DNA of 64,000 nucleotides. It comes from Macrobrachium rosenbergii (taxonomy: Eukaryota; Arthropoda; Malacostraca; Decapoda; Palaemonidae). The stretch is taken from assembly GCF_040412425.1 (NCBI RefSeq), contig NC_089783.1:44713625-44777624 (forward strand), written 5' to 3'. Under the pieces are notes generated by a model. It was not told where the DNA came from. It was given only the letters and a program-made list of their open reading frames with translations, and made no database searches. Below are positions 1 to 19,151 of the stretch, in pieces. The position numbers and the translations under genes were made by a program. How positions within the stretch are numbered: position 1 is the first letter of the stretch; every line of letters starts with the position of its first letter.

Positions 1-87
1 GTATTTAAGAGCCACAACAAACATTATGTGAAAGGGGCAATACTTCAGAGGATGATATCTCTGTATCATGCTATAAAAATATATGTA

Positions 88-90
<3 letters not shown>

Positions 91-177
<87 letters not shown>

Positions 178-189
178 TGTATATATATA
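91..189. repeat. (AT)n microsatellite
   Basis: Nearly pure alternating AT for about 100 bases. Open frames across it that give Tyr-Ile repeats are artefacts of the repeat. Confidence 0.97.
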
Positions 190-261
190 ATTCATATGTC
201 ATTATATGTGTGATTTCTGTATTCACAAATATCAAGCCAGATAAAGTCACTGTCTATCGTT

Positions 262-400
262 GTTTCTAAACAGATCATGGTTTGAATCCCAGCCAGCGCA
301 GAAGCTCTTGTTGAATAGCCTATAATTCCCTAATGTGTAACTTATTCCCACGGAACAGTGATTTCGATGTTAAATGATATTTGTGGATAAATATATGACA
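262..400 (+). repeat. tRNA-derived SINE-like fragment
   Basis: GGTTTGAATCCC at 279-290 resembles a pol III B box, and it is followed by a non-tRNA tail with the look of a SINE body. No clear A box, terminal target duplication or simple 3' tail is seen, so this is at best a truncated copy. The assignment rests on the B-box match alone. Confidence 0.35.
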
Positions 401-904
401 TATGTATGTATGTATATAAATGTATATACATACATATATAACATATAAACATATTAAAATATCAACCCACAGATATAATTAATATCGAATTCACTATCCC
501 GTGGGAATATGTATAGGCTAGGCCTATGTACATTTCAAAGTATTTCACGTTTCATTTTTCTCTCCCTGAAAAAGCTCTTCCGTTTCTCCCAATTTCAGCA
601 ATAAACAGTCATTATCAAGATTCGCAAAACTTTTTTCATCAGCGTCTGTTAATGAACCCCTATCTACTGTTCACCCCATTCCGCCGAACGAATGGTTCCA
701 GATTAGGCGACTCTTCGTGGAATTAAAGTGTTTCCCTAAACAGCCACTTTTCACCTACTTCAGCTTCGAAGCCTCTCTGATTTATGAACTTAAGTAACGA
801 CTATTTATCAGAGATCTTAATGAAAGGATTTCTAGGCACTTTTTATCACTTCTGCGTCTGACTCCTCGGTCTATCTATCATGTCACATATGGTCATATCT
901 CGTA
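401..904. other. No recognised gene
   Basis: AT-rich sequence with a 66-codon open frame (526-726) that matches nothing I recognise and has no coding signal beyond its length. Confidence 0.5.
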
Positions 905-1182
905 TAAAATGGAATAACAGAACCTAGGTCGAAGGCCAAGCGCAGGGACCTATGAGGTCATTTGGCGCTGATATGGAAATTGACAGCAAAAGGTTTGAAA
1001 GGTGTAACAGGGGGAAATCCTCGAAGTTGCACTGAGTCAATTGTTAGGAGGGGTACAGTAAAGGAATGAAAGGGGTTGCAGCTAGGGGACGAAGGGGCGC
1101 TGCAAAGAACCTTGAGCAATGCCTACAGTGCAACGCATGAGGTACACTGACGGCACTACACCCCTACGGCAAATATCTCGTA
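905..1182 (+). repeat. Dispersed interspersed repeat (copy 1)
   Basis: A block beginning near 'gaaggccaagcgcagggacc' and ending at 'actgacggcactacacccc'. Its 3' part (gctgcaaag...aatgcctacagtgca...ctgacggcac) recurs in diverged form at 62926-62998 in the same orientation. I recall this type as a common repeat in decapod genomic sequence. It has no long ORF, no terminal repeats and no identified class. Confidence 0.6.
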
Positions 1183-1774
1183 AAATCCTGTTTTCGCATT
1201 AACTTCCTACCCACTCTCACATACGATGTCTACTAACTCATTTCTTATTCCTCCCTCATTCATCAAGTTACTAATCTGTCTCATATCAAAACATATATAT
1301 AAACCCAAAGAATGTTTCAGAGAAGAAGCAGATACATGACGACGGCAAATATGATGATAATGAAAAAATCCATCAACTGTCATTAATGTAATAAGGCCGT
1401 AATGTAATAAGACCATAACAGGAGAATGACGCTGGTAATCATATGCCGCTTACTGCGAAAAAACATAGTAAATAATAAATTTATCAAAAGGTATATTTAC
1501 CATTTTCTCGGAGAATCCCTCAAAACAAAAGTGCATTTCTTACGATATCCAATTCTTAATCATGAGAGAAAACAATTTAAACAAAACATAGATTCGCGTA
1601 TCTGAGTAAGCCTTCTGTCAACACGTCCCTCTGTGTCCAAGCGAAGTCCATAATAAAGAAAGTCGTTAAGAAAAGAGTATGAGTCAGCAACCTCACCCAT
1701 GGAGGCCTGTTAGGAAACCGGAAGGATGTACCATTTTGGCGTCATCCTCTACAAAGGGAATGGGTGAGTATAAT
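1183..1774. other. No recognised gene
   Basis: AT-rich single-copy-looking sequence. I see no exon, RNA gene or structured repeat. Confidence 0.5.

Positions 1775-4856
<3,082 letters not shown>

Positions 4857-4921
<65 letters not shown>
4857..4921. repeat. (AT)n microsatellite
   Basis: Pure AT dinucleotide repeat of about 65 bases. Confidence 0.97.
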
Positions 4922-9204
<4,283 letters not shown>

Positions 9205-9506
9205 AATTACAATTTTTTAAAGTAAATTGTATTTTTCCTAATTATACAAACCATCTGTCCTTTACATTAGGAATTACTTTCAGCAAAGCTGGAAATGGCC
9301 GTTGAACTTTCGAACAAGGTGGTTAGGCAGTTAACTACTGTCCGGGAGGCGGGAGTCCCACCTGCCTGGATGTAAATATTCCAATTTGCCTTTTGGACCA
9401 GGTGTCAGATTGAGGGGTGGCATGAGGTGGGCATGAAAACTTAATGTAAAGGACCTCAGGTTTGTATAGTTAGGAAAAATACAATTTACTTTAAAAAATT
9501 GTGATT
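9205..9506. repeat. Fold-back left terminus of DIRS element 1
   Basis: 9205-9285 and 9440-9506 are inverted copies of each other (outer 'aagtaaattgtatttttcct', inner 'aggaaaaatacaatttactt'), so the end is itself a palindrome. A further copy of the 'aaaccatcggtcctttacat' block at 9526-9555 lies just inside and resembles the internal complementary region of DIRS elements, which templates circular junction formation. That role is inferred from the family. Confidence 0.75.
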
Positions 9507-10181
9507 TGTTCTGACACGATACACAAACCATCGGTCCTTTACATTAGGAAGATTCACTGGTTGGAGGGAGGAATCTGAGTGAGTCTCTATGAACTGACTG
9601 GAGCTCGCTACACCTTGTATTCCCTTCCTGGTCAACAGAGTGAGGAAGGGAAAACCTGCCTCTGACAAAGTGATCGGGTTGTAGGAAAAGCAAGATTAAT
9701 TGTCAGACTTCTGGGCTTTTTTGTATGAATGAGGAAGATGTCATTTCATACAAAGTAGGCTAAGATGAACCATAAAAAGTTGGTGACAGTAAGGCAAATA
9801 CAAGTATCAGGTTTGTCTTATTTTCATGGTCTCCTTCCTCCCCTTGCTATAGAGGAAGGAGTTGGTTTGCTTCTATGATCCTGAGAGGAAATAGAATGGA
9901 AGCTCAAAGTGTATGCTTATCTGCATCGACCACCAGATTCAGTATGTAACAGTATGTAACAGCCGAGGGAAGAGAAGAGAAGAGGAAGAGCATAGTCACC
10001 TCACACTCATTCTAACATCCACAACTGCACATCTTGGGTGAGATGCAACCCTGTCCTGTTAGTGGAGCCAGATAAGCTACACAGCTTGTTGAGCAGCCAC
10101 CACAGGTCCCAAGGAAAAGGTGTCCAAGGATTTGTGAGCAATATCCCGAAGGTAGAAAGAAGTGAAAGTGGTCTGCTGAGA

Positions 10182-11057
10182 TCACAACCCTGCTTTTAAT
10201 ACCTGAGGAACTGACAGGTTCTTCCGAAAGGCGAGGGTCGGACCAATGCTCTGGACTTTGTGAGCTCTCAGGCGGAAGGTCCTGGTGTTGTCTTCTCCAG
10301 CAACAGAATACTCTCTCCTAATCATCTCACGAAGCCAGAAAGAAATTGCATTCTTGGACACCTCTTCCTTGGTCAAGCCAGCACTAACAAAAAGTTGTCG
10401 ACACTCAGGCCGGAGATGGCGAGTCCTCTTCAGATAGTGCACAGCACTCTAACAGGAGACAATAGCATCTTGTCTGGGGTCATTACCAACAAAGTCCTCT
10501 AGGGAGGGGATCATGAAGGGCTCGAACCTAGCGTCAGGGACCAATGGGTTCTGAGTCTTCGCTCCCAAGCCCAGGACAAAATCGAGCATAACTCATCCCA
10601 TCCCCTCGAGTGTTTAACATCGAAGAAAAGTCCGTGAAGTTCTCCTACTCTCTTCGCCAATGCCAGGAAGACGGTCTTGAGGGTCAGATCCCTGTCTGAT
10701 GACTCGTGAAGACTCGTATGGTGCTCTGTAGCCTTTTACATCTGAAATGGGAAGAAGCTTCTCTCGGCAAAGAAAGACAAGGAAGTCCAAGACCTGCTGA
10801 ACAATAGCTCCAACTGGAGAAATACCCCGTCTACGACACCAACCACAGAAGACGGACCACTTTCCCTGGTATACCGCTGCAGATGGACTACCTGAGGTGT
10901 CCAGCCATCTCCATTGCTGAATGACGCGAAAAGCCTCTCGCTTGCAGGATAAGCTGGATAACTGCCAGCTGTGAAGACATAGGAACTGCACTGCCTGATG
11001 GTACCGCTCTATGTGGGGTTGACACAGCAGGTTGGGCCAGGGAGGAATCTGTCTCAC
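10182..11057 (-). pseudogene. DIRS tyrosine recombinase (YR), broken
   Basis: Two minus-strand open pieces. 10614-11057 holds the N-terminal part ('KREAFRVIQQW', 'WSVFCGWCRRRGISP', 'VLDFLVFLCREK'), resembling the core-binding arm of DIRS recombinases. 10182-10442 holds the catalytic C-terminal part ('YLKRTRHLRPECRQLFVS', 'SKNAISFWLREMIRR', then 'RAHKVQSIGPTLAFRKNLSV'). YR enzymes use an H-x-x-R motif here; this copy reads H-K-V-Q, so the second catalytic arginine appears replaced by Gln. The segment between the pieces (10443-10613) is frame-broken. In an active element the enzyme would recombine circular cDNA into the genome. Confidence 0.85.
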
Positions 11058-11091
11058 TGCCTCGGGAGAGGGGAGCTAGCAGGTCAGGACA

Positions 11092-12747
11092 CTAAACAGC
11101 CTGGGGCCATTTGGGAGCCACCAGAATCATCCTGAGATTCAAGGTGATCATCACTTGGCTGATCACCCTGCAAATCAGACAAAATGGAGGAAAGGCACAG
11201 ACGTCAAGGTTGTCCCATGGGTGTTGGAATGTGTCCTCTGCAGCAGCCCATGGGTCCGGCACAACCGAACAGAAGACCTGAAGTTTTCTGTTGTGCCGGG
11301 TGGCAAACAGATCTATGACTAGACACCCCCACAGATCGAACAACCTCTCCACTATGTCTGGGTGAAGGGACCACTCTGTCCCTATCACCTGATTCCGGCA
11401 GCTGAGCTTGTCTGCCACTACATTCCTCTTGCCTGGAATGTATCTGGCTGACAGCTCTACCGAGTGGGCCAGAGCCCACTCATGCACCTGCATTGTCAAC
11501 TGGTGAAGTGGAAGGGACACCAGGCCCCCTTGCTTGTTGACATGTGCCACTAACCGCAGTGTTGTCGCTCATCAACACCATGGAGTGTCCCATCACTTGA
11601 TCCTGAAACTCTTGGAGGGCAAGGAAGGCCGCCTTGAGTTCCAGGATGTTGATGTGAAGGTGCTTGTCATCTTGGTGCCACACCCCCGAAGTCAGCCACT
11701 CCTCCAGGTGTGCGCCAAATCCCTCGGTCGATGCATCCAAGAACAGAAGTATGTCCGGAGGGGGAGTATGTAGGCATACTCCTATTAAGAGGTTCCTGTC
11801 GTCCATCCACCAGTCTAGGTCCTCTCTCACCACCTCTGAAAGAGGGAATGAGAAATGACTTGGGGTCTCAAGACTGGGACCAGTACTCCTTCAGTCGCCA
11901 CTGTAGGGACTGAGGGTGTAGAAGCCCATGAGGGCCAGCTTCTCCAAAGATGACGACTTGCCACTGCCGAGCTGGCTGCTCCTGTCAAGACAGGAACAGC
12001 TGTGCTGTGTTGCCTTCCTGAACCTGATGATATGAGAATCTGAGGGGAAGACTCTTGCTGCTACCGTATCTATCAGCATGCCCAGGTACTTTATCCCCTG
12101 CTTGGGGGTGAGATCTGACTCCTCAGGATTTAATACGATCCCTAGATTGCGGCAAAACTCGGGGAGCCGAGATACCTCAGTGGACATATCCCGTGCAAAT
12201 GGGCCCAAGCTGACGCTAAGGTGAACACTAGTGTGAACACCTGGGGAGCAGTCAAGAGCCCAAAACAAAGTGCCCTGAATTTGAACACCGTCTAACCAAA
12301 GATAAAGCGAAGGTACTTGCAGGAGGACAGATGGATGGGTATTTGAAAATATGCATCCTTCAGATCCAAAATAAGCATGAAGTCGTTCTCCCTCATGGAG
12401 GCGAGCACTGAACGAGCTGCCTTCATCATGAACTGAGTCTGGTGAACGAATCGGTTCATGGAGGGAGGTCTATGACTGGTCTCCAGGCCCCCTGATGTTT
12501 TCTCCATGAGAAAGACACAGCTGTAAAAGCCTAGGGACTGATCCGACACAACTTCCACAGCATTCTTGCTCAGCATGGTTTGATCTTCTTGCGTGAGTGT
12601 GAGATCCTTTGTTGATCCAGGAACATAGGTACAGAGACAGACCGGAGAGTTGGTGAGGGGTGGCCGAGACTCGAAGGGGAGTAGATAACCCACCTGAAGG
12701 ACATCTACTGCCCAGGTCTCAGCTCTGTATCGCTGCTTGATAGGCAA
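11092..12747 (-). pseudogene. DIRS RT / RNase H / methyltransferase-like polyprotein, broken
   Basis: Minus-strand pieces in order. RT fingers and palm at 12292-12747 carry the A motif 'LDLKDAYFQIPIH'. RT continuation at 11891-12268 has 'NLGIVLNPEESDL' and 'KYLGMLIDT'. RNase H at 11480-11833 shows the Asp-Glu-Asp set ('LFLDAS', 'ILELKAA', 'LMSDNTA'). The DIRS methyltransferase-like region at 11092-11550 has 'VIDLFATRHNRKL', 'DNLDVCAFPPF' and 'MILVAPKWPQ'. The catalytic Y-x-D-D box is absent. The frame reads '...GICPLRYL' and jumps straight to sequence that normally lies about 25 residues later, so the two Asp are deleted. Frameshifts separate the pieces. The element could not reverse transcribe itself. 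Confidence 0.9.
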
Positions 12748-13618
12748 CCCCTCATCATTGGCAGCAGCTGGAGGGGAACGCCACCCCTAGCATTTTCCCC
12801 CTTACCTGACTGGAAAGAGGACTGAATGGGGAATGAATGCCCGTCCTTCCCGGTGGAAAAAGGCTGGGAGTTACCGCGGGAACCGTTCAAAGTCTGGAAC
12901 TTTTTAAGGGCCGAGGAAGTGCTAGCTTGGCCTGAAGGCTGAGCCGCAGTGCAGCACAAAGACCTGGAGGTCTTAGCCACTGCCTGGTGGACAAGGCAGT
13001 CGCTGTCTTCAGCACATTTGTCCACCGCAGCATCTACAAGCTCTCTGGGAAAGAGGGAGGCAGAACCCAGCAACGGTCCATTCCATAGGGTCATTGCTGA
13101 CTTGGGACCAACGGACCTGGCGAAGTGGGAAAGGACAGCGTCTTATCTCTTAAGCACCAGGTTCGCTCACAGGTTTGCTGTCTGATGGGCAAGGTAGGAG
13201 ATGGTCCCACCTCCAGACTGGCACAGTCTCCGAAAGCAGAGTCCTCCCCAGGCATGATAGCACCCAAGGAGGCAGCCACCTTGGATACTATAAAAGACCA
13301 TAAATCCAGCCATGAAACTGCCTGGAGAGCCGCCATAGTGGTGGCTTCCAGGGTAGCTGCCTCTTACTGCGAGAGGGAGATTTCTTCTGCAGTAAGCTGC
13401 TGCAGCAAGAGACCCTGGCCTAGACGCACCAGTCCCGGGTCAACCTGCTTAGCCAGCAATGCCCTCCCCGAGGGCGTATGAAAGTGCTTCTGTCGAGGCA
13501 GAGGAGGAGGAAGCAGATTGTCTGAGCAGTTTGAACGAAGTGAATTATCTTGCTCAGAAACAAGATTATTCACCTGATTGAGAACCCCCTCAGCAAGTGT
13601 GGACCATGGCAGCCCCAC
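12705..13618 (-). pseudogene. DIRS gag-like region, broken
   Basis: Three minus-strand open pieces (13364-13618, 13091-13336, 12705-13094) upstream of RT in element 1. They are rich in Ser, Gln, Leu and Pro without a clear catalytic motif, which fits the poorly conserved Gag of DIRS elements. The assignment is by position and composition. The pieces overlap or abut in different frames, indicating frameshifts. Sequence at 13630-14200 on the same strand is probably the 5' part of the same region but is too disrupted to describe. Confidence 0.65.
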
Positions 13619-14589
13619 CGAAACCTTTGGTTCCTTTTTCGGACCCCAGAAGGACTAGAAGCATGAAGGATGATCCACAGACAAGGCCATGGTCCCTTAC
13701 CCAAGGTCATTGTGCTGATGAATCAGCGCAATGACCCCTGTAAAAGCCTCTGTATTCAGGGGTGTCCGCATCCTGGGGGAGAGGACTCTCGGGTCCTTCC
13801 AGGGTGCGGTCCTCCCGATCTACTCTCCCAGCAGGAGAGAGAACCTCAGCAGATCCCTGTAGTCCTTCCTGCACTACTAGGGCCTACGACCTAGTCGATC
13901 CGAGGACCGAGCCAGGAACGTATGCTGTCGTAGTCAAACTCTGGGGAGACGACTCTCCAGAGTTCCTCCTGTCTGACTCGCACCTCCCAGGAGCAACACT
14001 CAGAACAAGGAGAATCATGGGGATACACATGCCCCTGCAAGCAGAGCAAAGGGCGTGTGGGTCCACATCAACTTTAGATCAAAAACTCCGAGGCAGTCCC
14101 CCCCGGGAGCAACACTCAAATATATTCATCAGAAATTATTTCCGGCATCACGCATGTTCGGGGATACACATGCCCCCGACGCAAGAAATAGGCCCCAAAA
14201 CGGCAGAATAATCATAATTTGAAGGTTTTTGATGTAAAACTCAATAATAATGCAGTTTACATCGTTTTCAATGCACCCAGAGCATTAAAAAGTAAGATCA
14301 TGATTTTTGATGATTTTCGACGATTTTCCGTATTACACGATTTTCTTCCCGCAAGAACGAACCCCGTCGTAAACCAACCGCCACATTTCTTCCCGCCAAC
14401 CCGAAGACACACAAGCTGGGGAAAGGCGGGTTTACAAGGTTTACTTCCTTCATGAGCTTTCATGATAAAGAAATGAATACACAACACACAACAAACAAAC
14501 AAGATCCCACCAAGAAACAGCTCAACGAAAATCCGGGCAGAGAGCGAAGGAACACGTCTGTGTCACATGACGGCCGAAAGCAAATTGGA

Positions 14590-14740
14590 ATGTTTACATC
14601 CAGGCAGGCAGGACTCCCGCCTACCGGATGATAGTTAACTACCTAACCACCGTGTTTGAAAGTTCAACGGCTATTTCCCGTTTTGCTGACAGTAATTCCT
14701 AATGTAAAGGACTGATAGTTTGTATATTGCATCGGAACAA
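14590..14740. repeat. Right inverted terminal repeat of DIRS element 1
   Basis: Reverse complement of 9243-9390, with about 85% agreement by eye, and of the left end of the 49785-52256 element. Confidence 0.85.
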
Positions 14741-14792
14741 TTATACTTTTATTTTATAAAGACAATGATAACCATAAAAGGCTCACAAAATT

Positions 14793-14798
14793 TTTATT
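14793..14798 (-). terminator. Poly(A) signal of gene A
   Basis: TTTATT on the plus strand (AATAAA on the minus), 67-72 bases past the gene A stop codon. Position and hexamer are as expected, but cleavage is not shown. Confidence 0.55.
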
Positions 14799-14864
14799 AG
14801 AAAAACTAAATACATCACTGTACAATATTAGCAAAAAATTTTCTTTAGTAATAAACTTCTCACT

Positions 14865-16295
14865 TCAAATATGAAACATACTTAACATTTCAGTATTTGC
14901 CACATTCAAGTCCCAGTTGTTTATTCTGATTTCCTTAATAAAATTTTCTCTTTCTTTTTCAGAAATTGACCAAGAAGACAGAGGTCCTACTGAGTGCAAC
15001 TTTGGACAATATTTAACCAGCCTCTTCAAACCACTTATGGTTAAGAGTGGTCGATAAAGGAAGAGGTACCTAAGATTCTGTAAACAACCAGATGTCAAAA
15101 AATCATACAAGACATTATCCTCTAAAATTTCAAGATTCAAAATGAGGATGTGCAGTTCCATTAAACTGTTGCATTTTGTAAGGAAAATTGACAAATCCTC
15201 CACAGATATAGATAACCCCTCCAGATTTAAGTGAGTTAAATTAGTGAAATATAGCAAACCTGAGCCAAAAGAAGAGTAAGGTGAGTCTGGCCGAATTGGG
15301 TTATTATTAAGTTTCAAGGTAAATTTCCTTAAATTAGGGCAAGTTCTTATTATACTCTGCAAATGAGTTCTTGTGAATGTCAAATGCATTGAAGCCATGG
15401 AGAGATGTTCAATGGTTAGTGATTCAATATTCTTGCCACAAATTTCTAGATACCAGAGTAATGCTGGCATACTACAATTCATTACATCCAAAGTTTCAAT
15501 AGGTAGTCCCAATAAATTAGCAAGTATATTTCTGTCTTTTCTTTCAACTCCATTGCACCTTAAAGTAATAGCCTTTAGATGTGGACAAGTTTTGGCTATA
15601 AGAGACAATACATCTTCATCAAGTTCCATGTAACTTTTCAGTACCTTCAACTGATACTTTACTTTCACATCTTCATGCCTTTCTGGATTAGTTCCATGAA
15701 GCAAATAAAAAACATCACCCAAACTGACATCTGGAGTTACCAAAAGCTCTTCTAAGTCTGGACATAAATTCAAGAGTACAGCAGTGCCATGAGTGCCAGC
15801 ACATGTATACTCCAAGTGAACTTTCTTCAGTTTCCTACATCCTGACTTGGAAGGTACAACAGCACCACTTCTGATGTCACCAAAACAGTCTTCAGATGGA
15901 ACAAACCCACAAAGATAAAACAAACCATCATCATCTACTCCTGAGCACATGTCAATGCTGAGTTCCTCCAAACTGGGGCAATGTTTGGATAGAATTTTCA
16001 GCATGGTGTTATTGCAAAGCTGTGAACATTTCAAGCTTCTTAGGTTCACTAGTGTTGACAGAAATCTGTACAGATGAATTGGCCCTTCGCTGGAAGATTC
16101 AAGTTCAGCATACTCTTTACCTCCATCGTACTGCCCAGGAGCATAATTCATCTTTAGGGATTTTAACTGCTTCCCATCTAGCTCTCCTAAAACAGATGGC
16201 ATTAATTTCTGACAATCAATTATCCAAAGGAATTCTGCATGAAGCTCTGTGCAAAGGTATAAATACTTTTCATTCAACATCTCCTTGTATATGAT
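14865..16295 (-). CDS. Gene A, coding exon 2: leucine-rich-repeat protein
   Basis: Terminal coding exon of a two-coding-exon gene, giving residues 66-541. A strong acceptor (ttttttgcag) precedes ATC at 16295 and joins exon 1 in phase 0; the stop TGA is at 14865-14867. The protein shows about 10 irregular leucine-rich repeats from about residue 108 to the end, with units such as 'LVNLRSLKCSQLCNNTML', 'HCPSLEELSIDMCSG', 'LCPDLEELLV', 'TCPHLKAITLRCNG', 'TCPNLRKFTLKLNNN' and 'LTHLNLEGLSI'. The recurring C-P-x-L-x-x-L pattern is that of cysteine-containing LRRs in FBXL, AMN1 and ZYG11-type substrate receptors. Such solenoids bind proteins, often as the recognition part of a ubiquitin ligase; that role is inference. 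No signal peptide or membrane segment is seen, so it is probably intracellular. The frame is intact, unlike the mobile elements around it. Confidence 0.85.
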   Translation of the reverse strand: MIYKEMLNEKYLYLCTELHAEFLWIIDCQKLMPSVLGELDGKQLKSLKMNYAPGQYDGGKEYAELESSSEGPIHLYRFLSTLVNLRSLKCSQLCNNTMLKILSKHCPSLEELSIDMCSGVDDDGLFYLCGFVPSEDCFGDIRSGAVVPSKSGCRKLKKVHLEYTCAGTHGTAVLLNLCPDLEELLVTPDVSLGDVFYLLHGTNPERHEDVKVKYQLKVLKSYMELDEDVLSLIAKTCPHLKAITLRCNGVERKDRNILANLLGLPIETLDVMNCSMPALLWYLEICGKNIESLTIEHLSMASMHLTFTRTHLQSIIRTCPNLRKFTLKLNNNPIRPDSPYSSFGSGLLYFTNLTHLNLEGLSISVEDLSIFLTKCNSLMELHILILNLEILEDNVLYDFLTSGCLQNLRYLFLYRPLLTISGLKRLVKYCPKLHSVGPLSSWSISEKERENFIKEIRINNWDLNVANTEMLSMFHI

Positions 16296-17140
16296 CTGCA
16301 AAAAAATACAGAAAACAACTGCTTTAATACTAAAGTGCTGACAATGGTTTTTCTCAAGTTAAATAAATTATGCATAAATTAAACATTTGATATTGCATGA
16401 GCACACAAACCATTGTTTTGCATGTTTTTTATTTCTCATGCTAGTCGGGAATAAGAAAATACACAGAAGTAATTTATTAACTAACTCATAGTTTTCCAAG
16501 TGTAAAATGCACTTGTTCAATACAAGTGTATCAGATACTAACATATATTGCTCAACTGTTTCATACAGAGGCAACTTAGCATCCATTTCTTTTAAGTGTA
16601 GGTGTCCACACAAAATATTAGAGCAATGCATCTTTTAGCCAATAACATCAACAAATTTATTTTGGAACATGCCACCATAGACTGTATTTCTGAAAAAGCC
16701 AGATAAACAGGTTCTTGCTTCAATGCTAGCATATACAGATATAAATAATAACAATTTATTTCTGTTTATTATAATCCGTTACTTCTGAATATTTTAGCAG
16801 TCATTACATTGCATTCTTAACACTGAGGATCTAAGGGTGGGGGGGTTAAAATCTGTCTGTGTCAGAACACTCATACTTCACTAACAGAGCAAAAATGCTT
16901 CTCAATAATTTTCTTTGATTGTTCCATGTAACATATACTTCATGCTACATTAATGCACAGCAAGTGTGTACTATAGTTTACCTCACCATGATGCATGTGT
17001 ATGTATACACACACACACATAGTGTATACATACACATGAACACGCAAACACATACACTGGGAAGAAAAGTTCTGAAGCAATACAACTGAGCAGTTTATAA
17101 GGATACTTTTTTGTAATCTGTTAAAATTTTCATTTACTTG

Positions 17141-17390
17141 CCTCGACTTACGACGGGGGATCCATGTTTTTTTGCTGTTATCGGTGATTTAACGGCCTGT
17201 AACTTGACGCTTGGCACCGTAACTTGATGTTGCACCAAGTTACAGCATCATAAGTGCCGTTAACTTAATGTCTATTCTTGCCACTGTGCTGTCAACAGCA
17301 CTTACAGCGCCATAACTTGATGCAACACCAAGTTACAGCGCTGACAAAGCGCTGTAAGATCGAATCCACCATAAGTCAGTGACGCACATT
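17141..17390. repeat. Possible diverged MITE with internal hairpins
   Basis: The ends are weakly inverted ('cgacttacgacgggggatcc' against the complement of 'ggattc...ataagtcag'). Inside, two 'taacttgatg...caagtta' hairpins lie about 90 bases apart (17221-17244 and 17311-17336). The composition resembles the Tigger-like MITEs elsewhere in this window, but similarity is low. Confidence 0.4.
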
Positions 17391-17512
17391 TCAGAGAAGC
17401 ATTTTTAATACAGTGTTAAAACCGAATTTTTTGCAAATTTGAGCACTGCTAAATTCACTGTCACCACTGGAATCATTCATAGGGGATAGCAAGACAGAAG
17501 GGAGTGAGAAGA

Positions 17513-17514
<2 letters not shown>

Positions 17515-17543
<29 letters not shown>
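17515..17543. repeat. (AC)n microsatellite
   Basis: About 14 AC units. Confidence 0.95.
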
Positions 17544-17822
17544 GCTATGGAGAATGAAACTTCTATGAAGTAGTCATGGCATATCTTTCTCAGCCTCTCA
17601 AAAGCAATACAGTACAGTAAATGATAAGTAATGACATAATTGCTGTCAGTCCAGTAATAATTGTAGCAGAAGCTCTCAAGCAGACAAGACCTGCCCCACC
17701 CTCACCAATCATCCCTCCTACCACATTAGCATTTACCCCTGCCTGTAGTCTTTTTCAGTGTGCTCGATTATAAACAGCGTTACCATCATCACCAGCATTG
17801 CCACCCATTCAGCATTGCCAAT

Positions 17823-17952
<130 letters not shown>

Positions 17953-19151
17953 ACATGGTTTATATATCTATCATCTATGAGAGCTGAATAATTATTATAG
18001 ATTGTGGCCATTTTTGGCTTTATTGCTAAGCTATTTTCAGAGGACTGATACATAGTGGAGGAAATTTACAATGTACATGCTAGCAAGCCAGTACACAAAT
18101 ACAGACAGCTGGAAACCAAATATTCACACCTGACAGGTTCACAGGGGATGGAGACCTTATGCTCACTAGTGCATGGGGTAGAGTCCTTACACTCATTAGT
18201 GACAGGTCATCATTTACAAATCCTATTATTGTTTGGGTGTCTCATCACCTTTTCCCAGTCGGTCAACTAACCACCCTTAAATTTAAAACATTTTACATAT
18301 TTCTTTTGAAATTAATACTAGCCCTAACTGCTATTCATGTCTTTACAAAAGTTTTCTTTTATAGAGCTAGACTCAATAATATTGCTCTGCAATGCATTAG
18401 AGTAATGGAATAAACTATAATTTTTGCCACTGCAGCATTGATTGAATGATAGTTTTCATCATGTAAAAAAACTCCACTGTTCACCTGTACATACCTGACA
18501 CTTACACTGTTGTGTTTTTCCAAATTATTTTCCAGTTTGACCAATATAAATATTAATACAAGACTTACAGGGAATTTGGTATTCACATCCTTCAGCATCA
18601 TTGGGAGAGTTCCGTATAAGTACATGTTTCATTATTTTACTGTTCTGGAAATGGCTTAGCAATAAAGCTGAAAATGGTCAGAATATACAACCCTTTTCAT
18701 CCTTCCTTGTAGATGTTATTTACATAGACTGTACACATAAATACACAGACACATATATATATGCATATATACACATGTACGATATCCTCTTCTACAAAAT
18801 GTGTGGCAATTACTGCTACCTCAGATTAGGCTACCATACAGTAAAGGGTTCGTGCAAAAAGAAATTCTATATTTCTCTACTTAAACTTGATTATTTTCAC
18901 ATACAAACCCATTACTATACAAGAAATTTGGCTAGAGTAACCTGAGAAGTTTGCAAGGAAACAAAAGGTAATTACCTGCTTTGGACCTGTGGATATAGAT
19001 AGTACAAGCATGGTACTACTACTTTTCATCTTCTGTTAAAATAATACACTACAATGTCTGAAACATTTAGACACCACAAATACAGGCTACTGTATCTATA
19101 AATGATGTGTTTGTGATGGGATCAGTGTAAATACAGTAATATAATGCTTAC

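Larger units (their letters stand above)
9205..14740 (-). mobile_element. Degenerate DIRS-type retrotransposon (element 1)
   Basis: About 5.5 kb read on the minus strand. The ends are inverted: 9243-9385 and 14590-14735 are reverse complements over most of their length (shared 'gtcctttacattaggaatta' and 'gcctggatgtaaa' blocks). Between them, in minus-strand order, are gag-like, RT, RNase H, methyltransferase-like and tyrosine recombinase regions, the usual content of DIRS retroelements. Many frameshifts, a deleted RT active site and an altered recombinase motif make it non-functional. The same family recurs at 21645 and at 49785-52256. No target duplication was seen, as expected for recombinase-mediated integration. 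The right end lies about 50 bp beyond the poly(A) signal of gene A. Exact outer limits are uncertain by tens of bases. Confidence 0.9.

Noticed and set aside
10260..10502. 80-codon plus-strand frame
   Set aside because: Shadow of the minus-strand recombinase pseudogene in element 1.
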